64,000 nt of DNA from the NCBI GenBank assembly GCA_900545585.1, contig UQZR01000001.1:98774-162773 (forward strand). The letters run 5' to 3'. Below, one piece after another: positions 41,513-51,804 of the stretch. Positions within the stretch are counted from its first letter, which is position 1, and each line of letters begins with the position of its first letter. Made by a program: the position numbers and the translations under genes. Under the pieces are notes generated by a model. That model was not told where the DNA came from, made no database searches, and was given only the letters and a program-made list of their open reading frames with translations. Origin of the DNA: an uncultured Eubacteriales bacterium (lineage in GTDB: Bacteria > Bacillota > Clostridia > Oscillospirales > Oscillospiraceae).

Positions 41513-42079
41513 TCATTCTGCCGGGATTTCGCCGCTCTTCCCCACGGGTTCCCACGCGCTGCGCCGCACCAGCTGCCGCGCAAACAGTGCTGCCACAAGG
41601 GATACGGCCTTCAGCGCCAGATAGGCTGCCGCCAGTGCGCCGCGTCCACCGCTGCCGGACAGCAGGAGGTATACGACCTCCGCCGCAAGGCCCACGCCTG
41701 CCGCGATGGCCTCGCCCAGACACCGTCCGGGCAGCGCCTGCACCGTGGCCCTGTACACGTACTCCCGCATGGGGTACTCCCGGGCCTGCCAGCGGACTGT
41801 GGCCCATACGACGCTGCCGGTGAGTCCCACCTCCGCCGCGTAGGGCAGCAGCACGTAGAAGCACCGGTCCATGCCCGGCGCGGAGATGAACCCTCCGGCC
41901 ACCACCGCCGCCGCCATCACCGCCGTCAGCAGCCACACCCGCCGAAGGAGCGCAGTGCGCTCCTTCTCAGCGGCGCGGCAGACGTAGCAGGTGCCGGTGT
42001 AGACGTAGTTCCCCGACACATCGCGATAGAAATCATTGAGATGGTCGCGGCGTCCCCGCCGCTCTTTGCCCTCTGCCAT
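41513..42079 (-). CDS. hypothetical membrane protein downstream of pepF
   Basis: A 188-residue protein. A hydrophilic N-terminus with a CYVC pair (about 31-34) precedes four hydrophobic segments (VWLLTAVMAAAVVAGGFI, a CFYVLLPYAAEVGLTGSVVW stretch, GEAIAAGVGLAAEVVYLLL, LAAAYLALKAVSLVAAL). The ATG overlaps the pepF stop (TAATG). No family recognised; co-expression with pepF is the only clue. Confidence 0.75.
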   Translation of the reverse strand: MAEGKERRGRRDHLNDFYRDVSGNYVYTGTCYVCRAAEKERTALLRRVWLLTAVMAAAVVAGGFISAPGMDRCFYVLLPYAAEVGLTGSVVWATVRWQAREYPMREYVYRATVQALPGRCLGEAIAAGVGLAAEVVYLLLSGSGGRGALAAAYLALKAVSLVAALFARQLVRRSAWEPVGKSGEIPAE

Positions 42080-43785
42080 TACCGGATACCGGTCATGTCA
42101 TAGCTGTCCAGCCACTGGTCGGCGGCGGCGCACACGCCCCGCAGGCAGCTCTCATCAAAGGGAGACTCCAGGCCGGCGTTCTTCAGCAGATCGGTGAAGG
42201 TGCGGCTGCCGCCCTGCCTGGTGTAGGCCATGTAGTGCTCCCAGGCGTCGCCCAGATCCTTCTGGATCATGGCCCAGAACTCCAGGGACACGGTCTGCGC
42301 CAGGCAGTAGTCGATATAGTAGAACGGGCTGGAGTAGATGTGGTGCTGACGCTGCCAGCGGCGTCCCTCGGTGTAGAAGGGGATCTCGCTGTCGTCCATC
42401 TTCACCCACGGCATGTAGATGCCGGTCAGTTCCTTCCAGGCGGCGTTGCGCTCGGCGGGGGTCATGTCGGGCTTCTCATACACGATGTGCTGGAAGTGGT
42501 CCACCATGGTGCCGTAGGGAATGAACGTCAGGGCGCCGGCCAGATGGCTGTACAGGAACTTGCGGGTGTCGGGGCCGAAGAAGCCCTCGGCCCACGGCCA
42601 GGCAAAGAACTCCATGCTCATGGAGTGTACCTCGCAGCCCTCCAGCGTCGGCCAGATGTAGCTGCTGGGGATGCGCTTGCGGTTGGTCCAGTCGGCAAAG
42701 GCGTGACCGGCCTCGTGGGTCACCACCTCCACATCGTGCTGGGTGCCGTTGAAGTTGGCAAAGATGAAGGGCACCTCATACTCGCCCAGGCTGGTGCAGT
42801 AGCCGCCGCCCTGCTTGCCCTCGGTGCTCAGCACGTCCAGCAGCTCGTTGTCCAGCATGGTGCGGAAGAACTCCTTGGTCTCGGGAGACAGCTCACCGTA
42901 AAACTTCATGCCCTGGGCCAGGATGTCGTCAGGGGTGCCCACAGGGCAGGGATTGCCGGACCGGAACTCCAGCGCCAGATCGGCAAAGCTCAGGGGATAG
43001 CTCTTGCCCAGACGCTCCGCCTGACGGCGGCAGATCTTGTCGGCCACCGGCACCAGATACTTCTGTACGGCGGCGCGGAACTTCTCCACGTCCTCCTTGG
43101 TGTAGCAGTTGCGGTTCATGCGGTAGTAGCCCAAGGTGGTGTAGCCCTCATAGCCCATCTTCCTGCCCATGCTGTCGCGCAGGTGTACCAGCTTGTCGTA
43201 CAGCTCATCCAACTCCGCCGCGTGCTCCATGGACCACTTGGCGTCAGCCTGCCACGCCGCCAGACGGCGCGCATCGTCGGGATCGCTCTTCAGCGGCGTC
43301 AGCTGGGACAGGGTGTAGGTCTTGCCCTCGAAGGGGATCTGAGCGGAGGCCAGCAGCTTCTCGTATGCCTGCACCAGGTCGTTCTCCTGCTGCATCTCGG
43401 GGATGATCTCCGGCGTAAAGCACTTGCGGGCGATCTCAGCGTTGACGAACATCAGGTCGCCATACTCTGCGGTGAACTCCGGACGGAACTTGGACTCCAG
43501 CATAGCCGCCTTCCATGCCTGCTGATACTCCTCCAGCTCAGGGCTGAAGGTGTTCCAGAACTTCTCCTCCTCATCGTAGAAGGTGTCACGGGTATCGATG
43601 GAGTGGCGGATGGATGCCAGTGTGGCCTGGGTCTCCACGGCCAGAGACGCCTTCTGCTCCTCCAGGAAGGCCGCCTTGGCCTCCTCATAGGTGCCGGCGT
43701 TCTTCAGCCGCTCCGTCAGCTTCGTCAGCTGCTTTTTCACCGTCTCCGTGTCGGGGCGGGCGTAGGGCATTTCGGAAAACTTCAT
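42079..43785 (-). CDS. pepF: oligoendopeptidase F, M3 family
   Basis: A 568-residue zinc metallopeptidase cutting short peptides in the cytoplasm. The HExxH motif is in VTHEAGHAFADW near residue 355, with the third ligand Glu in EGCEVHSMSMEF downstream. The whole protein resembles the M3B oligoendopeptidase family in length. It lies next to the opp operon, so imported oligopeptides are likely its substrates. GGAGG precedes the ATG at 43785. Confidence 0.94.
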   Translation of the reverse strand: MKFSEMPYARPDTETVKKQLTKLTERLKNAGTYEEAKAAFLEEQKASLAVETQATLASIRHSIDTRDTFYDEEEKFWNTFSPELEEYQQAWKAAMLESKFRPEFTAEYGDLMFVNAEIARKCFTPEIIPEMQQENDLVQAYEKLLASAQIPFEGKTYTLSQLTPLKSDPDDARRLAAWQADAKWSMEHAAELDELYDKLVHLRDSMGRKMGYEGYTTLGYYRMNRNCYTKEDVEKFRAAVQKYLVPVADKICRRQAERLGKSYPLSFADLALEFRSGNPCPVGTPDDILAQGMKFYGELSPETKEFFRTMLDNELLDVLSTEGKQGGGYCTSLGEYEVPFIFANFNGTQHDVEVVTHEAGHAFADWTNRKRIPSSYIWPTLEGCEVHSMSMEFFAWPWAEGFFGPDTRKFLYSHLAGALTFIPYGTMVDHFQHIVYEKPDMTPAERNAAWKELTGIYMPWVKMDDSEIPFYTEGRRWQRQHHIYSSPFYYIDYCLAQTVSLEFWAMIQKDLGDAWEHYMAYTRQGGSRTFTDLLKNAGLESPFDESCLRGVCAAADQWLDSYDMTGIR

Positions 43786-43873
43786 ATCTTGCTCCTCCTT
43801 GCATGATTTACGATGGTATATCGTTCTATGTCGCGGCGTGTCGGATCATCCGCCGCCGCGTCGGCATACAAAT

Positions 43874-45142
43874 TCACTGCTGGCGGTTGTAGATGGCGCT
43901 GACCGCCGTCTTGTTCCCGCCGATGAACACGATAGCCGCAGCCGCCGTCACCAGCATGAACGCCGTCAGCACCAGTCTCGGCGGCAGCACCACCGTCAGT
44001 GCGCCGGCCACCAGCTGACCGGTAAGGCTCCCCACGGTGTTCAGCATATTGAACGCCCCGTTGAACCGTCCCTTTTTTTCGTCCGGCACATAGCTCTGGG
44101 TGGCGGAGATGCGGATGGTATAGCTGGTGACGCCCAGCAGCCCGTTGCACAGGCACATCGCCATCATCACTGGCACCGGCGTGTAGAGATACCCGCCCTC
44201 CAGCATGGAGATAACGATATATACCGTCAGGGCGATGGCGTACTTCCGGTGGGTAGGCAGCTGCACCTTATAGTGTACCAGCCCACCGACGGTACGGCCC
44301 ACCACCATCATGCCCCACACCAGCATGTACACGTATTCGCCGTTGGGGAACGCCCCCTTGAAATAGGGCAGCGTGATGACCTGGGACGCGCCGCCGGCCA
44401 GCGAGCTGAATGCGAAATAGCACGCCACCGCCAGCAGTCCCTTCTCGCTCCACAGGAACCGGAAGCCCTCCCCGATGTCCCGCAGCAGCCGCCGTGCGGA
44501 GGACTCTCCCGCCGTCGCCGTGGCCTTTTGCGTCTCGATGTACTTCTCCTCCGCCCGGATCTGCGTCTCCGCGATGGCAGCGGTGAGGAAGCACACGGCG
44601 TTGATGCCCAGCAGCGGCGCGATGCCCACCTTGTTGTAGACGTAGGTGGAGATGGGGATCATCACCGCCGACAGCGTCTCCAGTACGCTGGCGATGGAGT
44701 AGGCCTTGGAGTAGTTGCCCTCGGTGATGAGCATGGGGTAAAAGCTCTCGTAGGCCACCATATAGACGCTGTTGATAGTGCCGATAACGAAGCACCACAC
44801 CGCCAGTACCGGAAAGCTGAACCAGCCCCTGCTCAAAATGAACGCCGCCATGGCGTAGATGCCTGCTGAGATAAAGTCCAGCGTGTAGATGGTCCGCTTG
44901 CGGGAAAACCTGTCCAGAATAGCGCCGGAGAAGATGGGTGCGATGATCTGGGGCGCGGTGAACGTGGCGATATAGATGGCGTACAGCAGGGACGACTCGG
45001 TGTAGTCCAGCACCAGCAGGCTCAGAGCGAAGCCGGACATGGCGTTGCCCAGCATGGATACCACGCTGCCCAGTGTGATGATGGTAAAGTCTCGCGTCCA
45101 CAGAGGGGCGACAGCCGGTCGGAGCTCATCGGTCTGTTTCAT
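43874..45142 (-). CDS. MFS transporter
   Basis: A 422-residue 12-helix carrier. The loop 2-3 motif appears as GAILDRFSRKRTIYTLD, and the sequence starts TIITLGSVVSMLGNAMSGFALSL, typical of the enterobactin-exporter/macrolide-efflux-like MFS group. Substrate unknown. The ATG at 45142 has no close Shine-Dalgarno: the nearest GGAGG is about 37 nt upstream, separated by a GTTCC/GGAAC hairpin and with no in-frame start codon in between. Own promoter with tandem repeats (45197-45261). Confidence 0.85.
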   Translation of the reverse strand: MKQTDELRPAVAPLWTRDFTIITLGSVVSMLGNAMSGFALSLLVLDYTESSLLYAIYIATFTAPQIIAPIFSGAILDRFSRKRTIYTLDFISAGIYAMAAFILSRGWFSFPVLAVWCFVIGTINSVYMVAYESFYPMLITEGNYSKAYSIASVLETLSAVMIPISTYVYNKVGIAPLLGINAVCFLTAAIAETQIRAEEKYIETQKATATAGESSARRLLRDIGEGFRFLWSEKGLLAVACYFAFSSLAGGASQVITLPYFKGAFPNGEYVYMLVWGMMVVGRTVGGLVHYKVQLPTHRKYAIALTVYIVISMLEGGYLYTPVPVMMAMCLCNGLLGVTSYTIRISATQSYVPDEKKGRFNGAFNMLNTVGSLTGQLVAGALTVVLPPRLVLTAFMLVTAAAAIVFIGGNKTAVSAIYNRQQ

Positions 45143-45196
45143 ATATCTGCACGGACCGTTCCGCCGGAACGACCGCCCCCCTCCTTTCCTGAAATG

Positions 45197-45261
45197 AAAT
45201 AGTATCACGTAAATAGTATCGTGTAAGTAGACATTATAACGGATAGATCGCCGATTGGCAA
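45197..45261 (-). promoter_or_regulatory. MFS promoter with tandem 14-bp repeat
   Basis: Minus strand TTGCCA (plus 45256-45261), 17 bp, TATAAT (45233-45238). Just downstream two direct 14-bp copies AAATAGTATCACGT (45197-45210) and AAATAGTATCGTGT (45211-45224) cover the early transcribed region, a repressor-like position. Confidence 0.7.
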
Positions 45262-45301
45262 GCATCTTTCGTGGCGGGGCTGCGGCGGGGACGCACGGCG
45301 C

Positions 45302-45331
45302 TTGCCAGACCCGTGGCCCGTGTGCTATAAT
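45302..45331 (+). promoter_or_regulatory. promoter for the M18 aminopeptidase
   Basis: TTGCCA (45302-45307), 18 bp, TATAAT (45326-45331) with TGC before the -10 (extended). It is divergent from the MFS promoter, about 40 bp away. Confidence 0.75.
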
Positions 45332-45380
45332 ATCAACGACAAAATTGTCCATCTTTCGAGGACAAAGGAGGTTCTTCTCT

Positions 45381-46655
45381 ATGACGCACACTTCCGTCCA
45401 GCCGCTGCTGGACTTCATCGCCGCCAGCCCCAGCTGCTACCATGTGGTGTCCAATCTGGCCGCCCGTCTCACTGCGGAGGGCTATACGCCCCTGTCCGAG
45501 CGGGACCGCTGGACTCTGACTCCCGGCGGCCGGTACTTCGTCACCCGCAACAGCTCCAGCATCCTCGCCTTTCGCGTACCCCAGAAGCTGACCGGCGGCT
45601 TCATGATGGCCGCGGCCCACAGTGACTCCCCTGCCTTCAAGCTCAAGGAGAACGCGGAGCTGCGGGACAACGGCTACATCCGCCTGAACACCGAGAAATA
45701 CGGCGGCATGCTGATGGCCACGTGGTTCGATCGTCCCCTGTCCGTGGCGGGCCGCCTGTTCGTGCGGGAAAACGGCGCCATCGCGGAAAAGCTGGTGAAC
45801 GTAGACCGTGACCTGCTGGTGATCCCCAGCGTGGCCATCCACATGAACCGGAATGCCAACGACGGCATGAAGTATCAGGCCAACATCGACACCGTTCCCC
45901 TGTTCAGCGCCGAGGACCCCGACGCCGCCATCCTGCCCCTGGCCGCGGCGGCCGCCGGCGTCCGTCCGGAGGACGTGCTGGGGCAGGACCTGTTCCTCTA
46001 CTGCCGCGGCTGCGGCACGGTGCTGGGCGCCCACGGCGAGTACATCCTCTCCCCCAAGCTGGACGACCTGGCCTGCGTCTGGGGCTGCACAGAGGGCTTC
46101 CTCTCCGCCGGTGACAGCGGCAGCCTGCCGGTGCTGTGCATCTTCGACAACGAGGAGGTGGGCTCCGCCACCAAGCAGGGCGCGGCCTCCACATTCCTGC
46201 GGGACACCCTGCGCCGCATCAGCCTGGCCCTGGGCCAGGACGAGGAGGCTTTCCAGACCACCCTGGCCCGCAGCTTTCTGGTATCCGCCGACAATGCCCA
46301 CGCCATCCACCCCGATCACCCTGAATACGCCGACCGAGGCAACTGCCCCCGCATGAACGGCGGCGTGGTCATCAAATTCAACGCCAACCAGCGCTACGCC
46401 ACGGATGGCCGCTCCTGTGCCGTGTTCCGCGCCGCCTGCGCTGAGGCAGGCGTACCGGTGCAGCTGATGGCCAACCGCTCCGACCTGCCCGGCGGCTCCA
46501 CTCTGGGCAGCATCGCCGGCACGCTGGTACCGGTGAGCACCGTGGACATCGGCCTTGCCCAGCTGGCCATGCACTCCTCCTGGGAGACCATGGGCGCGCA
46601 GGACTGCGCCTATCTGGCCGCAGCAGCAGCCCGCATTTTTGAGACAGAGCTGTAA
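45381..46655 (+). CDS. apeB: M18 family aminopeptidase
   Basis: A 424-residue dinuclear-zinc aminopeptidase. Metal and catalytic segments: AAAHSDSPAFKLK (near 75-87), LSPKLDDLACVWG, FDNEEVGSATKQGA and a C-terminal AMHSSWETMGAQD. Acts on peptides with acidic or neutral N-termini (family knowledge). AAAGGAGG precedes the ATG at 45381; an earlier in-frame start lies within the promoter. With opp and pepF it completes a peptide-utilisation set. Confidence 0.94.
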   Translation: MTHTSVQPLLDFIAASPSCYHVVSNLAARLTAEGYTPLSERDRWTLTPGGRYFVTRNSSSILAFRVPQKLTGGFMMAAAHSDSPAFKLKENAELRDNGYIRLNTEKYGGMLMATWFDRPLSVAGRLFVRENGAIAEKLVNVDRDLLVIPSVAIHMNRNANDGMKYQANIDTVPLFSAEDPDAAILPLAAAAAGVRPEDVLGQDLFLYCRGCGTVLGAHGEYILSPKLDDLACVWGCTEGFLSAGDSGSLPVLCIFDNEEVGSATKQGAASTFLRDTLRRISLALGQDEEAFQTTLARSFLVSADNAHAIHPDHPEYADRGNCPRMNGGVVIKFNANQRYATDGRSCAVFRAACAEAGVPVQLMANRSDLPGGSTLGSIAGTLVPVSTVDIGLAQLAMHSSWETMGAQDCAYLAAAAARIFETEL

Positions 46656-46663
46656 CGTCCCCG

Positions 46664-46735
46664 CGCCCTCCGGCCCCGCCGGAGGGCGCTTTCTGCACAA
46701 AAAATATCCCTTTCCCGCAGGAAAGGGATATTTTT
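46664..46735. terminator. two terminators between apeB and the sortase gene
   Basis: GCGCCCTCCGG/CCGGAGGGCGC (46663-46690) serves apeB. AAAAATATCCCTTTCC/GGAAAGGGATATTTTT (46698-46735) works in both directions. Confidence 0.85.
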
Positions 46736-46750
46736 CAGTCATTTTCCGAT

Positions 46751-47638
46751 TCAGGAGGGCCAGTCGATGGGGACCATCTCTCCCATCACCACATAGCGGG
46801 CGTTGTCGTACACGTAGTCGCAGGTGGACAGCGTCAGGATATTGCCCGTGGGCGTACCGGTGGTGGACGTAAACGTGGAGCTGCTGATGCACTGCTTGAT
46901 GTAGTCCGAGGACAGCTCATAGGCGTACACGTCAGAGTCATGGGGCGTCACCATACCGGCGAACAGGTTCACCTTGTACAGCTGATTGGGCGTATACAGG
47001 TACAGATAGGGATGGGCGTCGTAGAAACTCTGCTCTTTGTACTTGGTGATGGCGGCGAACATGCGGCCGGACTTCATATTGTGCCCGTACAGCAGGTTGT
47101 TCTGGGTGGTAAAGTCGGAATTGCAGCGCCAATCCAGGAAGATGGTACCGTTCTTGTTGCTGGAGCCGTCGATATCGCGGTACAGGTAGTACTCGCCGCC
47201 CTCCTCCGCCGTCTGGACGATGGGGTAGTTGATGCCGGTGTTGGCGCCGTAGATCCAGCCCACCACGTCAGGATACTTGGCCTGCAGCGCGGTGAAGTCC
47301 ACGGAGATGTAGTCGGGCTCGCTGCCGGCGCTGCTGTCGGTGTTGCCGTCGGTGTTGTCATTGGAAGGCGTTACCGGTGTCACCACCTGGTCGATCAGAT
47401 CCTGCTGGTTCTTTTCGCTTTCCTTTTTCTCCATCATATAGCTGATGATCTTCACCGAGGAGAACACCAGCACACCCAGCAGAATGGCCAGCACACCGTA
47501 GTACAGTACCTTGCCGCCTTTGTGCTTCTGGCTGCTCCGTCTGGGTCTGTCGCCGTAGTCGGCGGGGCGGTTCTGGGACCGCTCGTCGCGCACACGGGAG
47601 CCCCGCTCCTCGCGGCGTCTGTTAGGTCTTTCGTTCAT
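46751..47638 (-). CDS. srtB: class B sortase
   Basis: A 295-residue transpeptidase that anchors proteins to the wall. A basic N-terminus, one helix (VLYYGVLAILLGVLVFSSVKII, about 46-67) and a linker precede the catalytic domain: NNLLYGHNMKSGRMF contains the conserved His, LTLSTCDY the Cys and DNARYVVMG the Arg. SrtB-type spacing (YPIVQTAEEGGEYYLYRD) supports class B. GGAGG precedes the ATG at 47638. No LPXTG- or NPQTN-type substrate is encoded nearby. Confidence 0.92.
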   Translation of the reverse strand: MNERPNRRREERGSRVRDERSQNRPADYGDRPRRSSQKHKGGKVLYYGVLAILLGVLVFSSVKIISYMMEKKESEKNQQDLIDQVVTPVTPSNDNTDGNTDSSAGSEPDYISVDFTALQAKYPDVVGWIYGANTGINYPIVQTAEEGGEYYLYRDIDGSSNKNGTIFLDWRCNSDFTTQNNLLYGHNMKSGRMFAAITKYKEQSFYDAHPYLYLYTPNQLYKVNLFAGMVTPHDSDVYAYELSSDYIKQCISSSTFTSTTGTPTGNILTLSTCDYVYDNARYVVMGEMVPIDWPS

Positions 47639-47664
47639 GTAACAAGCCTCCTTGCTTTGCAAGC

Positions 47665-47693
47665 ATTGTAGCAGGTTTCGCATATCAATGCAA
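47665..47693 (-). promoter_or_regulatory. srtB promoter
   Basis: Minus strand TTGCAT (plus 47688-47693), 17 bp, TACAAT (47665-47670). A weak opposite promoter TTACTT-16-TAAAAT for the aldolase lies near 47750-47776. Confidence 0.65.
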
Positions 47694-47847
47694 GTTGTAT
47701 TTACAACCTGTAACCAAATTTAACAGTTTGTCACTTAATAGTTTGTCTTTACTTCCCCGCCAAGTTACGTTAAAATAGATATCACACACGATAAGACGGC
47801 GCGGCGTCCCCGCAGGTTCCGCCGCCCGGAAAAAGGAGCAAAATGAG

Positions 47848-48888
47848 ATGATCTACTTCAACAGCGATTATCTGGAGGGCGCGCACCCCGCCCTGATGGC
47901 AAAGCTCAACGAGACCAACATGGTCCAGACCGTGGGCTACGGCGAGGATGAGTACTGCGCCGCCGCACGGGAAAAGATCAAGGCGGCCTGCCAGGCCCCT
48001 GACGCCGACGTTCACTTCCTGGTGGGCGGTACGCTGACCAACACCACGGTGATCGCCTCCGTTCTGCGGCCCTATCAGGGCGTCCTCACCGCCGCCAGCG
48101 GCCACATCAACTGCCACGAGACCGGCGCCATCGAGTCCTCCGGCCACAAGGTGCTGGCCCTGCCCACCAACAACGGCAAGATCACCGCCCAGCAGGTGGA
48201 GGACTATTACAATTGGCACCACTTCAGCCCCGACTATGAGCACATGGTCATGCCCGGCATGGTGTATATCTCCTTCCCCACCGAGGGCGGCACCATGTAC
48301 TCCAAGGCGGAGCTGACGGCGCTGTACGAGGTATGTCGGAAGTGCGGCCTGCCCCTCTTTATCGACGGTGCGCGGATGGGCTACGGCCTCACCTGCGACG
48401 ATTGCGACCTGACCCTGCCGGAGCTGGCGCGGCTGTGCGATGTGTTCTACATCGGCGGCAACAAGGTAGGCGCTCTGTTCGGCGAAGCCGTGGTCATTAT
48501 GAACGATGCGCTGAAGCGGGACTTCCGCTTTATGATGAAGCAGCGGGGCGGCATGCTGGCCAAGGGCCGCCTGCTGGGCGTGCAGTTCGACGCTCTGTTC
48601 ACCGATGACCTGTACTTCAGGATCGCCCGTCACGCCAACGTCATGGCCAAGAAGATACACGCCATTTTCGAGGAGAACGGCTACTCCTTCCTCTTTGACT
48701 CCCCCACCAACCAGCAGTATCCCATCATGTCCGATGCGGAGCTGGCCGAGCTCGGCAAGGACTTCGGCTACGAGTACTGGGAGCGTGTGGATGCCGCCCA
48801 CTCCGCCGTGCGCTTCTGCGCCAGCTGGGCCACCACGCAGGAGAATGTGGACGCCCTCCGCGCCGCCGTCCAGTCCCTGAAAAAGTAA
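47848..48888 (+). CDS. ltaE: threonine aldolase family (beta-eliminating lyase)
   Basis: A 346-residue PLP enzyme that probably cleaves L-threonine to glycine and acetaldehyde. It starts MIYFNSDYLEGAHPALM, and has INCHETGAIESSGHK, the PLP aspartate in LFIDGARMGYGL and the Schiff-base Lys in YIGGNKVGALFGEA (near residue 210). AAAGGAGC precedes the ATG. Monocistronic between a weak promoter and a strong terminator. Confidence 0.88.
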   Translation: MIYFNSDYLEGAHPALMAKLNETNMVQTVGYGEDEYCAAAREKIKAACQAPDADVHFLVGGTLTNTTVIASVLRPYQGVLTAASGHINCHETGAIESSGHKVLALPTNNGKITAQQVEDYYNWHHFSPDYEHMVMPGMVYISFPTEGGTMYSKAELTALYEVCRKCGLPLFIDGARMGYGLTCDDCDLTLPELARLCDVFYIGGNKVGALFGEAVVIMNDALKRDFRFMMKQRGGMLAKGRLLGVQFDALFTDDLYFRIARHANVMAKKIHAIFEENGYSFLFDSPTNQQYPIMSDAELAELGKDFGYEYWERVDAAHSAVRFCASWATTQENVDALRAAVQSLKK

Positions 48889-48901
48889 CGAATTTTGCAA
48901 A

Positions 48902-48936
48902 AACATCCCCTCCGGCAATGCCGGAGGGGATGTTTT
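48902..48936. terminator. bidirectional terminator
   Basis: AACATCCCCTCCGGC/GCCGGAGGGGATGTT with ATTT/TTTT ends; serves ltaE and the pckA operon. Confidence 0.9.
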
Positions 48937-49250
48937 CATATCTTTTTCGCCGCCACATCGCACAGCTGAAGCCTGACGCCGTTTTTCTCCGCCAGTGCCC
49001 TGCCCTTCTGCAGCAGCTTGTCCCGATTCTTGTTGATGAGCTGGACCACCAGCTCGTCCCTCTTGGCCTGGGGCATGGTGTTCAGCAGCGTCCGCGCCAT
49101 GCTCACCGCCATGTTCCGGTTGCCCGACAGCACGCCGCCCAAAATGCCGCCCTTGCCGTCCTTTTCCAGCTTCTCCGCCAGCAGCGGCACCAGCAGCTCC
49201 GTCAGGCTGTTGTAGTCGATGTCATCGACCAGTATCTTCAGTTCGATCAT
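48936..49250 (-). CDS. hypothetical protein in pckA operon
   Basis: A 104-residue, Leu/Lys-rich, mostly helical soluble protein (MIELKILVDDIDYNSLTELL ... TMPQAKRDELVVQLINKNRDKLLQKG). It starts 4 nt after the pckA stop, so is coupled. No transmembrane segment or motif recognised. The GGILGG segment in the middle looks like a flexible link. Confidence 0.75.
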   Translation of the reverse strand: MIELKILVDDIDYNSLTELLVPLLAEKLEKDGKGGILGGVLSGNRNMAVSMARTLLNTMPQAKRDELVVQLINKNRDKLLQKGRALAEKNGVRLQLCDVAAKKI

Positions 49251-49254
49251 TTCC

Positions 49255-50820
<1,566 letters not shown>

Positions 50821-50858
50821 AGCTTGTTTCCTCCTGTATGGTGTTAAGTGATTTTAAT

Positions 50859-51668
50859 TTACAGTCTTGTAGTTTCAGCGTGCAGAGCGCCGCTTAGGTT
50901 CAGAATCGCCTCCAGCACGCCGCCGCCCACGGCCAGCGCCTTGTCCGACGCCGTGGTGCAGTATTCCGGCCTGCATCGCGGGTCCACATCGCCGGATTTC
51001 ATGCCCTGATGCACCGGCGTACCCTCCGGCAGGATGCCCCGCACCACGCCGTCGATGGTACATCGCATAGGCAGTCCATTCACCTCGCCGGCCACGTCGC
51101 CGGCCTTCACCTCCGTGCCGATGTCCAGCAGCTGGTGGAAGATGCCGTCCGCCGGAGCACGCAGTACCCGCTCTCCGGCGTAGCCGCCGATGAGGCCCGG
51201 GATGTTGGTATTGGGCAGGGCGCTTCCCTCGTAGATGACGCGCCCCAGGGTGTGGCCCCGCATGGTCTCCACCACGGCGTGGCAGTCCGCACCGGCGGTA
51301 AACCCCGGCCCTATGCCGATGACCACCGGCGCATCGGTGATGGCCGTACCCAGGTTACGCTTGGCCAGGATGGCGTCTACCTCCGCATCCGGCCGCAGCG
51401 CCTGGCGGCACCGGCAGTCCGGGTCGGCCAGAACAGGGACGACCTCTTGTGCCAGAAGGCTCTCCGCCTCCGCCGCATCAGCGGCCAGCACGGCGGCAAC
51501 GCCCTCTACCTCCGTCCGCCCCAGCACGATAGCCTGGGAAAAGCACACCGTCCGCCGGATGGCGGTGGGCGCGGGCAGGTCCGTCATCACCACCTGCATA
51601 TGGCTGCGGTACAGCCGCAGGGCGATGCCGGTGGCAATATCCCCCGCGCCGCGGATCAAAACTCTCAT
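50859..51668 (-). CDS. yqeB: YqeB/EF2563-type selenium-dependent molybdenum hydroxylase protein
   Basis: A 269-residue protein. Residues 1-60 form a Rossmann-like start, RVLIRGAGDIATGIALRLYR; the rest carries VVIGIGPGFTAGADCHAVVET and LRAPADGIF. This is the EF2563/YqeB family tied by genomic context to selenium-dependent molybdenum hydroxylases (purine degradation). No hydroxylase gene is in the window. The ATG at 51668 is chosen from AAGGGG upstream; the longer frame reaches across the promoter region. A ModE-type regulator is divergent to it. Confidence 0.85.
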   Translation of the reverse strand: MRVLIRGAGDIATGIALRLYRSHMQVVMTDLPAPTAIRRTVCFSQAIVLGRTEVEGVAAVLAADAAEAESLLAQEVVPVLADPDCRCRQALRPDAEVDAILAKRNLGTAITDAPVVIGIGPGFTAGADCHAVVETMRGHTLGRVIYEGSALPNTNIPGLIGGYAGERVLRAPADGIFHQLLDIGTEVKAGDVAGEVNGLPMRCTIDGVVRGILPEGTPVHQGMKSGDVDPRCRPEYCTTASDKALAVGGGVLEAILNLSGALHAETTRL

Positions 51669-51757
51669 GCGACAGCCCCTTATCTGTTTGATACCAATGT
51701 ATAGCACCCTGTGGTCTGTTGTAGGATAACACTTTAGCGGGAAAAGGTCAATCCCTG

Positions 51758-51786
51758 TTGACGTATCCTGATTCTCCTGATAGAAT
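51758..51786 (+). promoter_or_regulatory. modE promoter
   Basis: TTGACG (51758-51763), 17 bp, TAGAAT (51781-51786). The predicted start near 51793 falls on or next to the first ATG. Confidence 0.7.
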
Positions 51787-51804
51787 AACGTCATGGAAAG
51801 AAAG

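Noticed and set aside
47684..47847. T-box or other leader before the threonine aldolase
   Set aside because: No T-box core or long leader; only weak promoter elements are visible.
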